Assembly: GCF_020740795.1 (NCBI RefSeq)
Contig: NC_067295.1
Coordinates: forward strand, 2,914,501-2,978,500
From: Apus apus
Taxonomy: Eukaryota > Chordata > Aves > Apodiformes > Apodidae
Length of the DNA: 64,000 nucleotides
Direction: 5' to 3'
The notes beneath the pieces were generated by a model. It saw nothing but the letters and a program-made list of their open reading frames with translations, did no database searches and was not told the origin of the DNA. Both the position numbers and the translations under genes were made by a program. Shown in pieces: positions 1-12,960 of the stretch. The stretch's first letter is position 1. The number at the start of each line of letters is the position of its first letter.

Positions 1-310
1 TTGGGGCTTGGCAGAGCTGCTGAGAATGGTGTGGAAGGAAAATCAAGGTTGCTGGGGCTTTTTGAAGCTGATAAAAAAAAATAAGCACACTTTTCATGTT
101 CAGGAAGATAAATCCCCATTTTCTCAGTCTCAAGACAATCCAGTTATTTACTGACAGTTTTACTGTGAAATAAAAAGGGCTTTAAGCTTCTTTCTACTTG
201 ATGTCTCCATAGCCTGAATATTATTAGATCCCAGCCTGGTGCAGCTGGAGTTTTGGTTAATAAATTTAACGTCATTAGACAGAAAAGCCTTCTACTGAAT
301 GTTGCAATTC

Positions 311-348
311 TTTTTTTTTTCTTTTTTTCTTTTTTTTTTTTTTTTTTT
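311..348. repeat. T-rich homopolymer tract
   Basis: Ten T, C, seven T, CT... then eighteen T. No adjacent retroelement is recognisable. Confidence 0.95.
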
Positions 349-2069
349 GCCATTGCAGTCAGACTGTATGTAGGTGGTAAGAATCAAAAGAAAGGAAGTA
401 CGCTTGGCAAATAGGGGAGTGCTAAAAAAAGGTTTTGCTCGGGCTCAGGTTCGGCGCGAGGGGGTTTTGCCCGCAGACAAAGCCGGGCTGAGCCCCCCTG
501 GGTGGGCGTACCAACCACCGGTGCTGGTTTCGCAGCATCTCTCTGCAGAATGCTCCTGTTTTCACAGCGATGGGGTGTCCTGGGGTGCTTGGCCCACACC
601 AGGGGATGGCTCACTGCAGGTGGCCATGCCTGCCGGGACAGGGAGGGACAGGGCGCTCCCGTGGGGCAGGAAGCGGCAATGCCGAGACGCTCAGGGGCTG
701 CCTCGGCACCACCACCACAGGGCTGCACTTTTCTGAGAGGAAAAGTCTTCTTTTCCACCCAAAGTTTGCCTTGGGGCCCTGGCAAGACCGAGAGTTGTTG
801 CAGCAAACACGTCTCAGTGTGGGACAAGGTAGGGAACAGCAAGGATGGGGTGGGCGAGGAGCAGGCAGATGGTGGTGGGGGCTCCATCTTCCCCCACGGG
901 GAGCCGGGCAGCTGCGGCCCCTCAGAGCAGGGCTCGCTCCCACGGAGGGAGAACTGCCACCCCAGGGCAGGCAGGGCCCCATCCTCCCCCTCAGGGTAGG
1001 CACCATCTTGCCTCTCCCCCTGCCACTTCTCTTCAGCTGCTGCCCTTCTGCTGCCACCCTCACCATGGCCCCGCGCCTTCTCCTGACAGAATATAGGCTG
1101 GCTGAGAGGAAGACAGTGAGGAAGATGCCGAGGAAGACACCACAGCACTCTTATTGCCCTGCCACACACCTGTCCTGCTTCTCCCCCAGCTCCTGCCCTG
1201 CTACCTTCCCACCACAAGCAGGTGGGTGCCGTGGCCAGACCCTTCCTCCCTGCCAACAAGCCCGAAGCGTGGCAGGACTGGGGAGATGCTTCATTTTGGG
1301 AAGCTGGTCCCTGCAGGTTGGCTAAGACATGTCCCACATGGTGGGTTTCTAACCTGTGGACACCAGGGGAGGGCTTTGATGGCTTGAGCGGAGCCGTGGG
1401 TCACCTCCCACTCCACCCCATGCAGAAACAACCTCTGTGTCTGAGATAAGCCCTTTTACAAAATCAATAGCGGCGGCTGAAGTGGAGAAGCAGAAGAGGA
1501 GTCTCGGAGAGATAGCGAGGGGCCAGGGCTGGCCAGGGCTGGGCAGGAACGGTTGCGGAGCTGGGGGCTGCCGGGACGGGAAGGAAGTGGTTGTTGTGGG
1601 AGTAACGTCAGGAAGAGCCTCCACTGGGGCCCAGGCGGGCAGGGAGAGGGGAAGACCAGAGAGTTCACAGGACCAGGATGGGGAGGAAGCGCTCGAGGGA
1701 GAGGAGGCCGAGGGGAAGGGTCCGGTGTGGGGACAGGAAGCAGGCTGAGCCCCCGGGCAGCAGCAGGCTGGGAGATGCCGGTCCCGGGAGCTCAACTGAC
1801 CCCCAAGTGACACTAGACTGGGTTTACTGCCCTGCCCAAATGGGTTTCTGGTGAATAAAAGCGAAACAAATGATCACAAGAAGCGAGGTCGGGTAATTAG
1901 CAGCAGACGGCTGGCGATGACAGGCACCTCCGTACCTGCGCACCCTTTCTTAACAGCCTTGGCACCTGGAGGTGCTCCCAAATCTGAACAACCCCAGCCT
2001 GGCTGCAGGCACTGGAGCACAGACAGCAGCGCCCTGAGCTGCTTTAGGGAAATCCAGTTGACAGCCAAG

Positions 2070-2700
2070 GCGATGCATGCAGAGTCATTAATCTAGGTCT
2101 GGTGCCAATAGGGATGGCTTTGCATTAGCGCTGGGTCCCTTTGTAGTTCAGACAATCAGTCGTATTCAAACAGCACGAGATAACACTGCAGAAAGCTGAG
2201 ACCATCACAGCTCATTCCTCCTGTAAGGGGCGGGGGGAGAGGATTTACAGGCAAAATAGCATTGCATTAATGGGACTGCTCAGTATTCTGCACAGACGCT
2301 CGCGGATAATGTCTTTGCAAACTAACTGCAATAAATTAATTAAATTAATCTACTATGCCGCGCTTGTCCCCACCCAACATCAAATTCAAGGATGATCGGG
2401 GCTTGCCTTATCCTCCATAGCCTACGAAAGAATCTGATCTCACTTGCTCTAGAGTTTCTGAGGCACTGAATTGCAAAGTACCACCTGCCTCACTAAACTA
2501 ATCACCAGCCTGGTGGTTTAGATCACATCAGTTTTACATGTAATTAAGACTGTCCAGGAGGGCATGCAGCTGCTTACATGGTCGTTCCCTCTTATACAGC
2601 AACGTGCCTCCTGCTCAGATAGGTGCAATTAAACAAGCCTGTTCACAGTCATTAAGCATTAATGCACCTCATTAGCATAAGAACTGGAAGAAGCTTTGAT
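2070..2700. promoter_or_regulatory. AT-rich candidate conserved non-coding element
   Basis: In a GC-rich neighbourhood, this block is low in CpG and dense in TAAT/ATTA homeobox cores (TTAATCTAG, AATTAATTAAATTAATC near 2333-2350, GTAATTAAG) and free of repeats. That is the usual look of a developmental enhancer. Conservation itself cannot be tested here. Confidence 0.35.
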
Positions 2701-5227
2701 GCAGGGAACCCCGCAGGAGAAGGAGATAGAGAGAGATGTACATACAGACAGGAAGGCGAAGGGCTGGGCCACCACCTCCTCCTGGCCCCGACCAACCATT
2801 CCAGCTCCATTTCTCCAAAGCAATGAGCCATGCCGTGCCCTCCTCCCCAGAAATGGGACTGGGTTATCTTTCTCTCTCTCTCCCCCTCCCCCCCTTTCTT
2901 AATTATGCTGGTGGAAAAAAAAAATAACAAACCACACACACACACAAAAAAAACAACCAACCAAACCCAAACTGTTGGGATATTAACCTAGCGAATCCAT
3001 TAATAAGCTGAACTCTCTGTGTTGGCTTTGACACAGCACACTAAAGCTTTAAAGAGACAGGGCCCCAGACACTGGAGATAGGGGCAGAGACAACAGAGCT
3101 AACAAAGAGCCACTGTTGCCACGGCCGTGGCCATCTCGGGTAGGTCCAGCTGTCTTTGGTGTTCTGTTTTCCAGACACAAAGAGCAGACTGAACCGTTTT
3201 GGTCTGAATGGCTTTCATTTGATGGTAGAGAAAATGAGAGGGAAGAAAGAATCTAAGTAAAGTGTCCAGGAGAGGGGAAAAGAAACAAACAACACAACAA
3301 AACCCACCACAAAAAAATGCATGGTGTGCTGCAGGTCTTCGGGGAGAAAGGCTGCAGCTCCCTGGAGCACAAAATGGGGCTGTCTCAGGGAGCAAAGGGA
3401 AGGCAACGTGGGAGAAGAGGATGCCTCCCAGAGCCAGGAGCTGTGGGGAAGCAAGGATGAACACTCCAGGGGAGCTGGGCTGGATGCTGCCCCTCTCTGA
3501 CATGCTTGCCCAAGGCTTTGAACAGGTCTCTCAGCACTGTCAGAGCACAGACAATGAACAGCTTGTCTAACTTCGTTTTAATCTTAAGGGAACAACCTGT
3601 GTTTGTCCAGCTCCTGGCACCACTGGGTTCAGAGCCTGTCAGGAGGAGGCTCCAGCCTGGACCACTGTGCGTTTGTATGCAGAGCCTCAGCCAGGTTCAC
3701 TGTCACCACAGCAAGAAATGGGCTTGCATCAGGAACATGAATCAGCTGGAAAAAGTGAAATGGCTTCAAGGAACTGCCATGGTCATATGGTACCACGAGG
3801 CTGTTCCAAATCCACACTCCAGCCCAAACCATATCCCAAGGTTCAGCCCCAGGATGGGAGAGGGGCATGCCCATCCCAATCAACCCTTCTGCTGCAGCCT
3901 CATGACGTCCAAGTCATGCCCTTGCATCTCTACCAGAGGCCAAAACTGCATCCCATAAGACTGAAAAACAGCTCTGAAATGTCTAGGCCAGATTCCTTTA
4001 TTATAAAGCACCGCTCTAAAAGACAGAAATGGAAGCTGAGACCAGTTAAATCCATAGACCCACCCACTGGAGGGCCATGCAGGCTCATCTCTACAGCACA
4101 CTCTCTGGCCCTCTGTCTAGTCCAGTTCACAAGTGATAAAAGCGTCCACAACTTCAGCTCTCATCTGGGAAGAAGAACAAACAACCCAAGTAGATCTTAC
4201 CACTGGGAAATGGTTTCTAAGGGTCTCCAGAGATATCCTCTTTCCTACGCTCACTCCATTAGTGCTGTGCATGCTCCATTGTCCCAGTCTTTCCCTCCTT
4301 AGTGGTTACATCCTACAAATACAAACAGATTTCAAATCCCCTGTAGCTATTTGGCCCACATTGGCAATAATTTTCCCTCCTTGAGCACCTTTTATCTAGA
4401 GATCTAGAAGCATCTCCCTGGCATTAACAGTTATCAGCTTCACCACCACGCAACGTAGGGTTCGCACCGTCACGTTTTACAGCTGAGGGGAACTCGGGCA
4501 CAGCGCAGTTCAAGATCCAGTCCTGCCAAGTGATGCATCCTCTCATGCCCTATCAAATGGCACAGGGATGGCAGCGTTCATCCCCTTGCTGAATTGGGCC
4601 CTAAATCATTTGCCAAAAGCGTCAGAGAGAGGAAGAGATCCCAGGTTTGTGCCTGAGTCACCAAACCCTCTGTTTTTCCTTCTGCGCCTACAAAAGGAGA
4701 TGGAAAGTCTCCCATGGATGGGAATGGGAAGTTCATGCTTTTCGAGTTAGTTGAAATAGCTTTTTTTTTTTCTTTTCCTTTTTTTTTTCGGGGGGGAGGG
4801 GTGGGAGGAGGAGGCAAAGAGGCTTTTACTGCAGTCATTTTGATAAAACCACAGAGTTGGGCTTTTACCCAGCAACAGGCTGGGAGAATGACTGATGGAG
4901 ACCATGACCCCGGTGAACCGCAGCCCTGCTCCCCCAAGTCCCTTCCCATTTGCCTTTTGTGATTACAATTAGTAGCAGGGGCTGGCAAGTGGGAGGTGGG
5001 GGGGGAATAAAATAAAATAACACCCCCCCCCCCCTTCTCCCACCCCCTCATTGTCTGCGTGAGGCTGGCTGAGCCTCTGCACACTGCAGTCCTCTGCCCA
5101 TTGTACTGCTGAGAACACGCGAACAGCCGCTCTCGGGCGATGGGTTTTATTGAACGCAACTTCAATGGCAAATGGAGAGAGAGAAGGGAGGGTGGGGGGG
5201 GGAGAAGAAGCCTTGAAAATCCACACC

Positions 5228-5250
5228 AAAAAAAAAAAAAAAAAAAAAAA
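5228..5250. repeat. Poly-A tract (A23)
   Basis: Twenty-three consecutive A, with no retrotransposed gene copy recognisable upstream. Confidence 0.97.
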
Positions 5251-7084
5251 GAGGTGGGGAGGGTGTTTTTTAATGCAATCAATGGCTCCTTCCTATAACT
5301 CTGCCTGTTGTGAGGAAATTTCTTTCCAGTAGCAGCCAGCAGCAGTCCCAAGGCTGTGACATTGCTGTAACGCTTGGAGCTCAGCTCTCTATCTCTGGCA
5401 GCAGCCCCGTCTTTTTTGTCATTATTGGCTGTGATTGCAGGAGGTGCACGCCAGCTCGCCGAGTGCCGAGATATTGCTGCCTTCCCCTCCCTCTGGACAA
5501 CCTGCCCTCGGAGAGGAGTTTGGGAAGGCGGTGGGGAGGAGATGGGGGTGAAAGAGGGAGCTGGATTCTCTCTGCTTCCCCTGAGTATGCTCCTATCCAA
5601 ACCCACATGGATAGGTAGAGGTCCCCAAGGCCCTTTCGGAAAGCTCATTAGGAAAGTAGTGACAGATGCATTAGCTATTAAAAAAAAAAAAGGGGGAGGG
5701 GGGTGGAAGCTATCATAGAACTTTAAAAAAAAGCAGCAGCAGCCGCCCGACAGTTTTATTGCTGTCAGATCCTTTTTTTCTGGTGGGCACGTTGCAAAGC
5801 AGTAGAGGTTTGGGGAAATATCTGACGCATGCACGCTCTTCCCATGCTCTGGGCTGTCAATAATCCAGCCAGGGTACTTCTCACACGCTCAGGAGGGAAC
5901 TGCCAGCTCTGCCCATTGCCACTGCAGTCTCTCACCCTCCTTATCCACCCCAGCACCTCCTGAAGAGGAGTTTTTGGGACAGGCATGCCTGGCTGCCCAC
6001 GAGGCTGTGGGAAGAATCCATCTGGATGCCACAGGAGGTCAAAAAAACCTGGGTGTCAGCTGCTGCCATCGCCGACTCCAAGCTGTAGCCTGGGGAGGAC
6101 AGGTCTTGGCATGAGATGTTCCCTCCTAATCTAGGCAGAGGCCGCTGAGATGGTGATAGAGTCCTGCGTGCTGGGACCTGCTGTCCCCGCAAGGAAGGAC
6201 GGGTACAGGTCACGTTGTGCAACTGCATTGGCCCTGCAGCCAGGCTCCCAGCCCAGCCTCCTCATCACAAGGTTGCAACCCGCAGCCCTCAGAGCTTGAG
6301 GAACAGGTGTACACACAAGCCAGCAGGGTGCACACCATCAGGAGGAGTCACCTCCCTGCACAGAGGGTGAGCAACACATCTGGCAGCAGCTGGCAGCCAA
6401 CGGGCCCCAGGTAGGGACCGGGAACCAGGTATGGGGCAAGATGGGAAATGGTGCGTACTGGATGAAGACCGGACGCTCTGGATGGTGGCCTGGGCTGGTG
6501 AGCTGTGGCAGGCAGAGGATGGGAAGGACAGGGAGGCAGGGTGAAGGTGATGGTGTGGGTTTGGTCCCACCCCACATCCTGTGAACTGAAAAGGCCACCA
6601 CTGCTCTTACACCTGCCTGGAGAGCAGAGCTCAGGTAATAACAGGAGAACAACAGATGTTGCACCTGCATGACGGCTCCTGAACTGTGCCAGACGAGCTG
6701 GAATTCACATCTGAGCCACAACAGCAAAGCTCTTCCCACAGGCAACGGCAGGAAGTGGGGATCAAAACACCACTTCCACAGCCACCACCAGGTCCTGCCT
6801 CCACAAACGCCCTGCGTGTTCTCATGGACCATCCTCATCACTACAGAGCACTCCTGCCAGGCTCGAGCAGGCCCCCTGCAAGACCTCTGCATCCCTCCAA
6901 AAGAGGCACAGCAAATTCAAAAGCAACCGGGGGGGGGGTATCAAAGACAGCCAGCCACCTCTGCCCCCCGACCTCCCTTCCCACCACCTCCCAACCGCAG
7001 TCAGGAGGCAGAAACCTCACCAGAGAAAAACAGCAGCAGCAGCAGCAACCGTCCCCCTCGGTCGAGTTCTAAACGGCTCTCGGA

Positions 7085-7300
7085 TCCCTTCAAACAAATC
7101 TAAATGCACCGATCCTATTGTGTGCATAAATCTTTGCACCGGGCCTGCACGCCTCCACACTATTGATAAAGAGAAACGAGTCTTAAATATTTAATGAGCG
7201 AATAAACCCGTTAAGAGGATATGATTAACTGCACGCCACAGCTCTGCATTTAAGGTGTCCCTGCTGTACCTTTAGAAGGGTTTTATTTTTAAGGGAAATC
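7085..7300. promoter_or_regulatory. AT-rich candidate conserved non-coding element
   Basis: The block contains ATTGATAAAG, TTAAATATTTAATGAGCG and ATGATTAACTGCACG with sharp borders against CAG-rich and GC-rich flanks. TGATTAAC-type sites fit HNF1/homeobox factors (inference). Confidence 0.3.
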
Positions 7301-7607
7301 GGCGGCAGCAGCTGGTGGAAGCAAGCAGCGGGTGTGCGGGTGCCGCACCAACAGCAACACAGGCACAACGCTCCACTTCGGAGGCATAAATATGCCACGG
7401 GAGCCTGTGGTACTAAAGGGGGGGTCGGGTGGGGCCCCACTGACTCCGCCCGATGGCAGGGAGCAGAAAACAGAGCCAAGGAGGTTTTACAAGAGGTGGC
7501 AGGAGCCAGGCTGTTGGTTAGAGAAAACATCTGAACTCTGCACCTTTCCACCTCGCCTCGCGGCAGGAGGGGGCTGCTGGGGGGGATCAGGAGACCTTGG
7601 AGCTATT

Positions 7608-7680
7608 TTCAGCTGAACCAGGGAGCTGGAGTGTGACCTTGGGCAAGTCACTTCTGGTCACCCTGTGCCTGGAGTCAAGC
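7608..7680 (+). mobile_element. MIR-like SINE relic
   Basis: GTGTGACCTTGGGCAAGTCACTT followed by CCTGTGCCT matches the conserved core of MIR elements in sense orientation. The flanks are too diverged to delimit. Confidence 0.5.
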
Positions 7681-8169
7681 TGTGTGTGAGACAACCAGAG
7701 TCTGCTGTGGGTGCAGATCAAGGCAGTATGTGGAGCCAGGCTGGGGGCACGTTCCTTCCCTCCACCTCCACGAGCAGCCAGCAGGCTCAGGCCAGGGCTG
7801 GAGCACCAAGCAGGACCCAGGTACCAACTCACTGCCACACACCAGCCTGCCCACAGGATGTTTCTCAGGCACACAGAGAGCCATCGATGGAAGATTTTAT
7901 GAAACCGAGTGCTATAAATGTCCCCTTGCTATGTGACTTTTTATGTTTCTAAATTATTTTTATCATTATTTTTACCAGAGCGAGGCGCTGGTAAAAACAA
8001 GCCACCATGAATCATCACTTCAGTTTTTAGATATGTTAAATTTAGCTGTTTTGGTGCCACCTTTTTGTTTATGTTCTCCAAGTGTTTCTTGCCAACAAGT
8101 TACCGGCAGGAATTTTTGGCCAGGAAGGAGAGAAAGAAAGAAAAAAATAAGTAAGACAGACTTAATTTT

Positions 8170-8500
8170 AAGCAACAACTGAAGATACTGTAAGAAAGTG
8201 AATTTCAAATTCTTAACTGCAACAGTTCCCTCCCCAAACCTCAAGTCTAAAAATTAAGCCTCTCCAATCGGGAAGCCAAAATCCATCATGTGATATAAGA
8301 TCCCAATTAAAACAACTCTCATTCTTGGGACTGAGTACTCACAGAAGAGCAAAGACTGCAAATTATTTGCAGAAATTACCTGGAGAACAATTTTGAATAA
8401 TGAATACGACGGGGGAAATCCAGCCACTTAGAATCCTTAGTGCAGCTACCAAAAATAAAAAAATCACAAGCCGTTTGTGAACAGAAATGCATGGATTGGA
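8170..8500. promoter_or_regulatory. AT-rich non-repetitive block, possible conserved element
   Basis: The stretch has a low GC content, no open frame of interest and no recognisable repeat. It contains CCCAATTAAAAC and AAATTATTTGC-type motifs. It may be only a local composition change. Confidence 0.25.
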
Positions 8501-11104
8501 TCATTTATCACAGTCCTGCCACCACCAGTGGTCACGACATACAAGTGATGCCCCTGTATGGCTGGGAATGCTGCAGGAATCAGCTCTAGCGACTGATGGA
8601 CAGATGGAAGTCATGCTTGGAAATACACCTAATCGAAGAGGCTGTGCTACCATGGCCAAGTGAGGGACCACACGCCCGTGACCTGGTATAAATCAGGGTG
8701 AAATAACTCGGGAAACGGGATGTACGAAGCAACCTTGGGCTGGAGGAAGGGATGCTCTGGGTGAGGCAGCTGAGCAGAGAGCAGCTGGAGAGGAAGAGAC
8801 CCAGAGCCTTGACACACACTGGGCAAATCCCCAGAGGTGCCAGTGCAGAGTAACATTGAGGATGAGCTTCAGGACTGTGTGATTGCGACTGGCAGAAGGG
8901 GTGGGAGATGCCTGCTCCCCTCCTGTGCATGGCGCTGCCAGGCTGGCCAGCAGGGAGAGGAGAGGCTCCAGGTAGGTCTGGATAAAACACGGGTGGATGC
9001 TGCTTCACCAAACACTGGCTCTGAAATGAGGAATAACATCTCGCTGGCCAAAGAATGAGAGCATCCAGACATCTGCAGGGTCTGAAGCTGAAAGCCAGGC
9101 TTCACCAGATCTCACTGTCTCTCAGCCACCTCTCCTCAAGCCCTGGGCTCAGCCAAACTCTGGCTTCACCACGAGATCTGCTCCCATGGCCACCTTTGAC
9201 TCTCAGAGTGTACAGGACCAGAGAAGCAGGGGTCTGCTAATACCTGAAAGGTCTTTCTTGCCTGGGAGCCAAACTCCATGTCTTCCTTAGATTTACTTTA
9301 CCACAGCATTAACTTTGCATTGCATCTACCAGCACTGAACATGGGGGACAAAACCTCACTGGGCTTCTCTTCTACCAGTGGGGTTCAGCTGAGAGGGAGC
9401 AGCTGAAGGGAGAAGGCAGGGAGAGTTTGGGGGGCAAGAGCAAGTAAAGAAGGAGAGAGATTTCTGGACGACCTTGGGAGCACACAGCAGGGCACGGAAG
9501 AGCTGGGAGAAGGCACCAGGGCAGGTGGCTGCAGAGGATGCAGTACAATCACCACACTGCTGAGATGGAAGAGAACCACTGCCCCTGAGCACCACCAATA
9601 CCAGGGTCCTCAACACCTTCAATACTTCAGTAACACTGTTTTTTCCCCTCTCTGGTGCACAGACTTTCTGCAATCCATGCATCCCAGCAAAGACCCCTTT
9701 GTCCCAGGTGGGATCACTGCATGCTGGATCCCTGAAGGGTGCTGCCACCCAGTTGAATACAGGCAAAAACTGCTCCTTGCTCTTCCCTGCAGAGCATGGA
9801 ACTGCCCCCACGCCGGGCGAAGTCTGCAAGCAGCGCTCGGGCGGGGAGACACTGGGCCTCTTCCTGCCCGAACACTGTCTGCAAGGCAGTGCAGCAACGG
9901 TCTGGTAGAGATGGAGGTTTTTTACATCCCAGCCTGGTCAGCTGACATTTATCAGGGTAACAAAAGGTTACAGCCCGATCACAAGACAGGCTGACAAGGC
10001 ATCTTCCCCTTCTGGGGAGGAAAGTCAAGCGCCAAAGTTGTGAAAGGAGTCCAATCACCTTTCGTATCTTCTTCTGCCTGCAGTTTGACATGTGGGGAGC
10101 TGGTTCCTCTCAGCTGCCTTTGAAATGAAAGAGGAAAGGAAAATGCAGCAAATGCTGCATTTTAGGTGCAGGAATTAAAAAAAATTCAAGCAAATTCTTC
10201 CAATGTTTCAAGTCAAATATTCCCCAAAGCTTCTGTTGTGGTACTCTAAGAAAGCAGAGGCTGGATCTCTTGAATTCATTGAATCCAGGATGTTTCTATC
10301 AATTCATATCAGCACTTCAACAAGCCTGGCTGCGTATGCACAGGAAAGCCTGGCTGTTATACACCCAGACTGAGGCATCAAGAGAACCACTCAGGAACTG
10401 ATAGTCATTATTTGTTATTAATTCACCTGGAATCTGTGGTTTCTTACATGTTATTTTGCTACTTGGCTGTCAAGTGAAACAGCTCCTTAAAAACAACAAT
10501 AGGAAAAAGCGAATCATCCACCAATGATCATCTTTCCAGTGGACTCCAGCAGGTCACCAGCAACCTGGATCAAAAGCAATTCCAACTGTCCTGGTGGATG
10601 CAGGGTTTTCTTCTGGTGCCCCCTTCTTTACCATGGGTTCCCTCTGTGCTGTGGCAGCACTAACCAGCCCCCACAGAGATCACCCTGCTCCAGCCTCCTG
10701 CTTTTCCAGGTTCAGGCAGATGCTGGGTGTTGCATTTGGCTGTTTTTGGAGCGTGGGTGTTTGCTTCACGTGTCCCTGTAGAGCAGTCTCCCCTAGAAAA
10801 GGCTGTTCCAGGCAGGAAACTGCTGCTGCTCCTGGTCAGGGAATTGCACCAGGAAAATCAGTTGCTCTTTCTTTTAGCAAAGCTTCCGAGCATGGAGTTT
10901 GTTCAGAGGAGATGGGAGAACTGCTCAGATCCCACAGGCTCTGCTCCTGCCTGTCTGATGGATTCCCCCCAGCACCAGTTTGGCTAGTACAGTGGTTGCT
11001 GTAATGATTTGTTGAGGAATACCAATTTGTTGGGATAGCAACTTGCTGGGATAATGACTTAGGGTGCACAGGGCACTTGAATGACCCAGCTCTCTTCCAG
11101 CACT

Positions 11105-11160
11105 TGCCTGTTATCTTGCTGACTTTGCAGATGGGGAAACTGAGGCACTGAGCTGACTCT
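11105..11160 (-). mobile_element. MIR-like SINE relic
   Basis: CAGATGGGGAAACTGAGGCA on the + strand is the reverse complement of the MIR segment reading TGCCTCAGTTTCC. Only a short part is recognisable. Confidence 0.45.
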
Positions 11161-12724
11161 GGAGATGGCCAAGGCTCCTGCAGCATCTCCAGCTGCAGCA
11201 CTGGGGTGTTCCAACAATGCTGCCCACCTGCTGCAATATCAGCATATGGCCCTCAAGGTGGCTGAACTTCCCCATGGTCCCCTGACAAGGGATCTCCTGT
11301 GTACCCTCTATCCCCAACTCAGCCACCACAAGCCACCAGTCTTGGTCCGTTCTCTCTCCAGCACCAGTTTGTCTCTGACACTCGATGGGTGGCTCTCCCA
11401 GCCCCACTGATGCTCATGGTACCACCTTTCCCCCCATACAGCCCCAGGAGAGCATCCCAGCAGGGCTTGTGCTTCTCCACCATGGCTGGTGACAGCAGGG
11501 CGGACAATGACATTTGCTGCAGGAGCCTGACATTGAACCCAGCCAGTCAGAACGGCGGGTGTTTTGCTGGCAAGGGTAACAGCTCCTCTCCGACACCATC
11601 AGCAAGGGGACAGGAGAGGGAGGGGAAAGGAAAAAAAGCCGAAGCAGCAGCCAGACAGCTGCCTCCTCCTCCTCCTCCTTTTGTGCAGAAATGTGTTTTT
11701 GTTTGTCAGTCAAACAGATTGTTTTCTCCTTCTTTGCAGGCCAATTGTTTCTGCTCCTGCAAGATAAGGGATTGAAAAGGGCTGTATTTTTATGGCACTG
11801 AATCTAGGCCCTCTGAATTGGAGGGGAGACATCAAGTGGGAGGAGATTCCTGCTCAAACCAACACTCCTCTCCCCAGTTCCACTCTCCAATCCTATTTCC
11901 ACCCCCATTTTCCTCTTTTTTCCTTCCTTCTCCTGGAGCTGCTTCTCAGCCCTCTCACTATTTAATCTCTGTCTCTCTGGTGGACTCGGGAGGTTTACGC
12001 AGCTTCGTCCTCTTTGCACCATCTGCTGAAAAGAATCCAGCTGTCCCCTGGCTGCTCCATCCAGTGGCTCCTCCTGCCATCCTCCCTCCAAAAAAGGGGA
12101 GAGCAGAGCTGGTGCCACCACATGGATTTGTCCAGATGAACAAAATCCAAGAGGGGGTTTTCCTTTCCTGTGAAGGTTTTGCCCAGAAAGCACCTTAGAG
12201 AGCCAGACCCCAGCATGGGACAGGAGTTAAGCAGAAAGAAGGGAGGAAGATGGTAAACATGAGCAAGCCCAGGCGAGGATACAACAGCAGGTTTCTCTGC
12301 CAGCTTCCAGAGTGGTTTCAATAAGCCTGTGTCCAGCTTTCTTCCTTTCTTTTGTTGGACTCCCCCAAATCCACAGTCCAGGTCGGATGCCACCACTGAT
12401 GGTGATGGTGGACAGCAGAAACACCAGAGTGGTGGCCACTGAACAGTCATCAGCATTCACACCATCAGAGCAGGTGCCCAAGCCAAGGGACCTGGTGAAG
12501 GGACCAGGGACCCTCCAGGGACCACCAGGGCTGGAAGCAACCCCGGCCCTGCCAGTGGTGGGGATGAGTGTGTCCCAAGCATTAATCCTTTTGCTCCCAT
12601 ACACTCCTCACATGGGTGCTGAGGACCAGAGGGAGGTTTTGCCTCCCTTCCTTGGGGGAGGAGAGCCTAAAAGGGGACAGCATGGTTCATATCCAACTCA
12701 TAAGCCTCTCCAGAGCTCAGGCTT

Positions 12725-12960
12725 GAGGACTGAGATTCACTCAATTAATTTTGCTTTGGCAAAAAGTCCATTTTTATTGCTATTTCATGCCTTCAGTATA
12801 GATTTTCCCTGCTCGTCTCAAAGGGATAATAAAACCCGACTCGTTCTTTTTATAAAAGTCTCACACTCCCTCTCTCACCAGGCTCTGTGTTCCCCAGCTA
12901 GAGATGTAAATTTAAAGGGGAAATGCTGTCATTTAAAACAAAACAAAACCAAAAAAAGCA
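12725..12960. promoter_or_regulatory. AT-rich candidate conserved non-coding element
   Basis: CACTCAATTAATTTTGCTTTGG, TTTTTATTGCTATTTCATGCC and TTTTTATAAAAGTCTCACAC lie in a compact AT-rich block between GC-rich segments. No repeat or coding frame explains it. Confidence 0.3.

Noticed and set aside
384..1337. 317-codon open frame on the - strand
   Set aside because: Overlapping frames of similar size occur on the other strand. There is no domain, membrane pattern or homology, and GC-rich DNA yields few stops by chance.
4468..4540. MIR-like piece (TTTTACAGCTGAGGGGAACTC)
   Set aside because: Only about 20 bases resemble the MIR core with several mismatches; too weak to list.
4578..5834. 418-codon open frame on the - strand, the longest in the window
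   Set aside because: It runs through poly-A, poly-C and other low-complexity tracts (runs of Phe, Pro and Lys), has no recognisable domain and no splice or promoter context.
7031..7045. (CAG)5 as a coding polyglutamine tract
   Set aside because: It is short and lies in frames without any other protein feature. RAI1 has a polyglutamine tract, but the surrounding residues here do not resemble RAI1.
11655..11700. (CCT)n followed by TTTTGTGCAG as a splice acceptor
   Set aside because: It looks like an acceptor, but no open, domain-bearing exon or donor follows.
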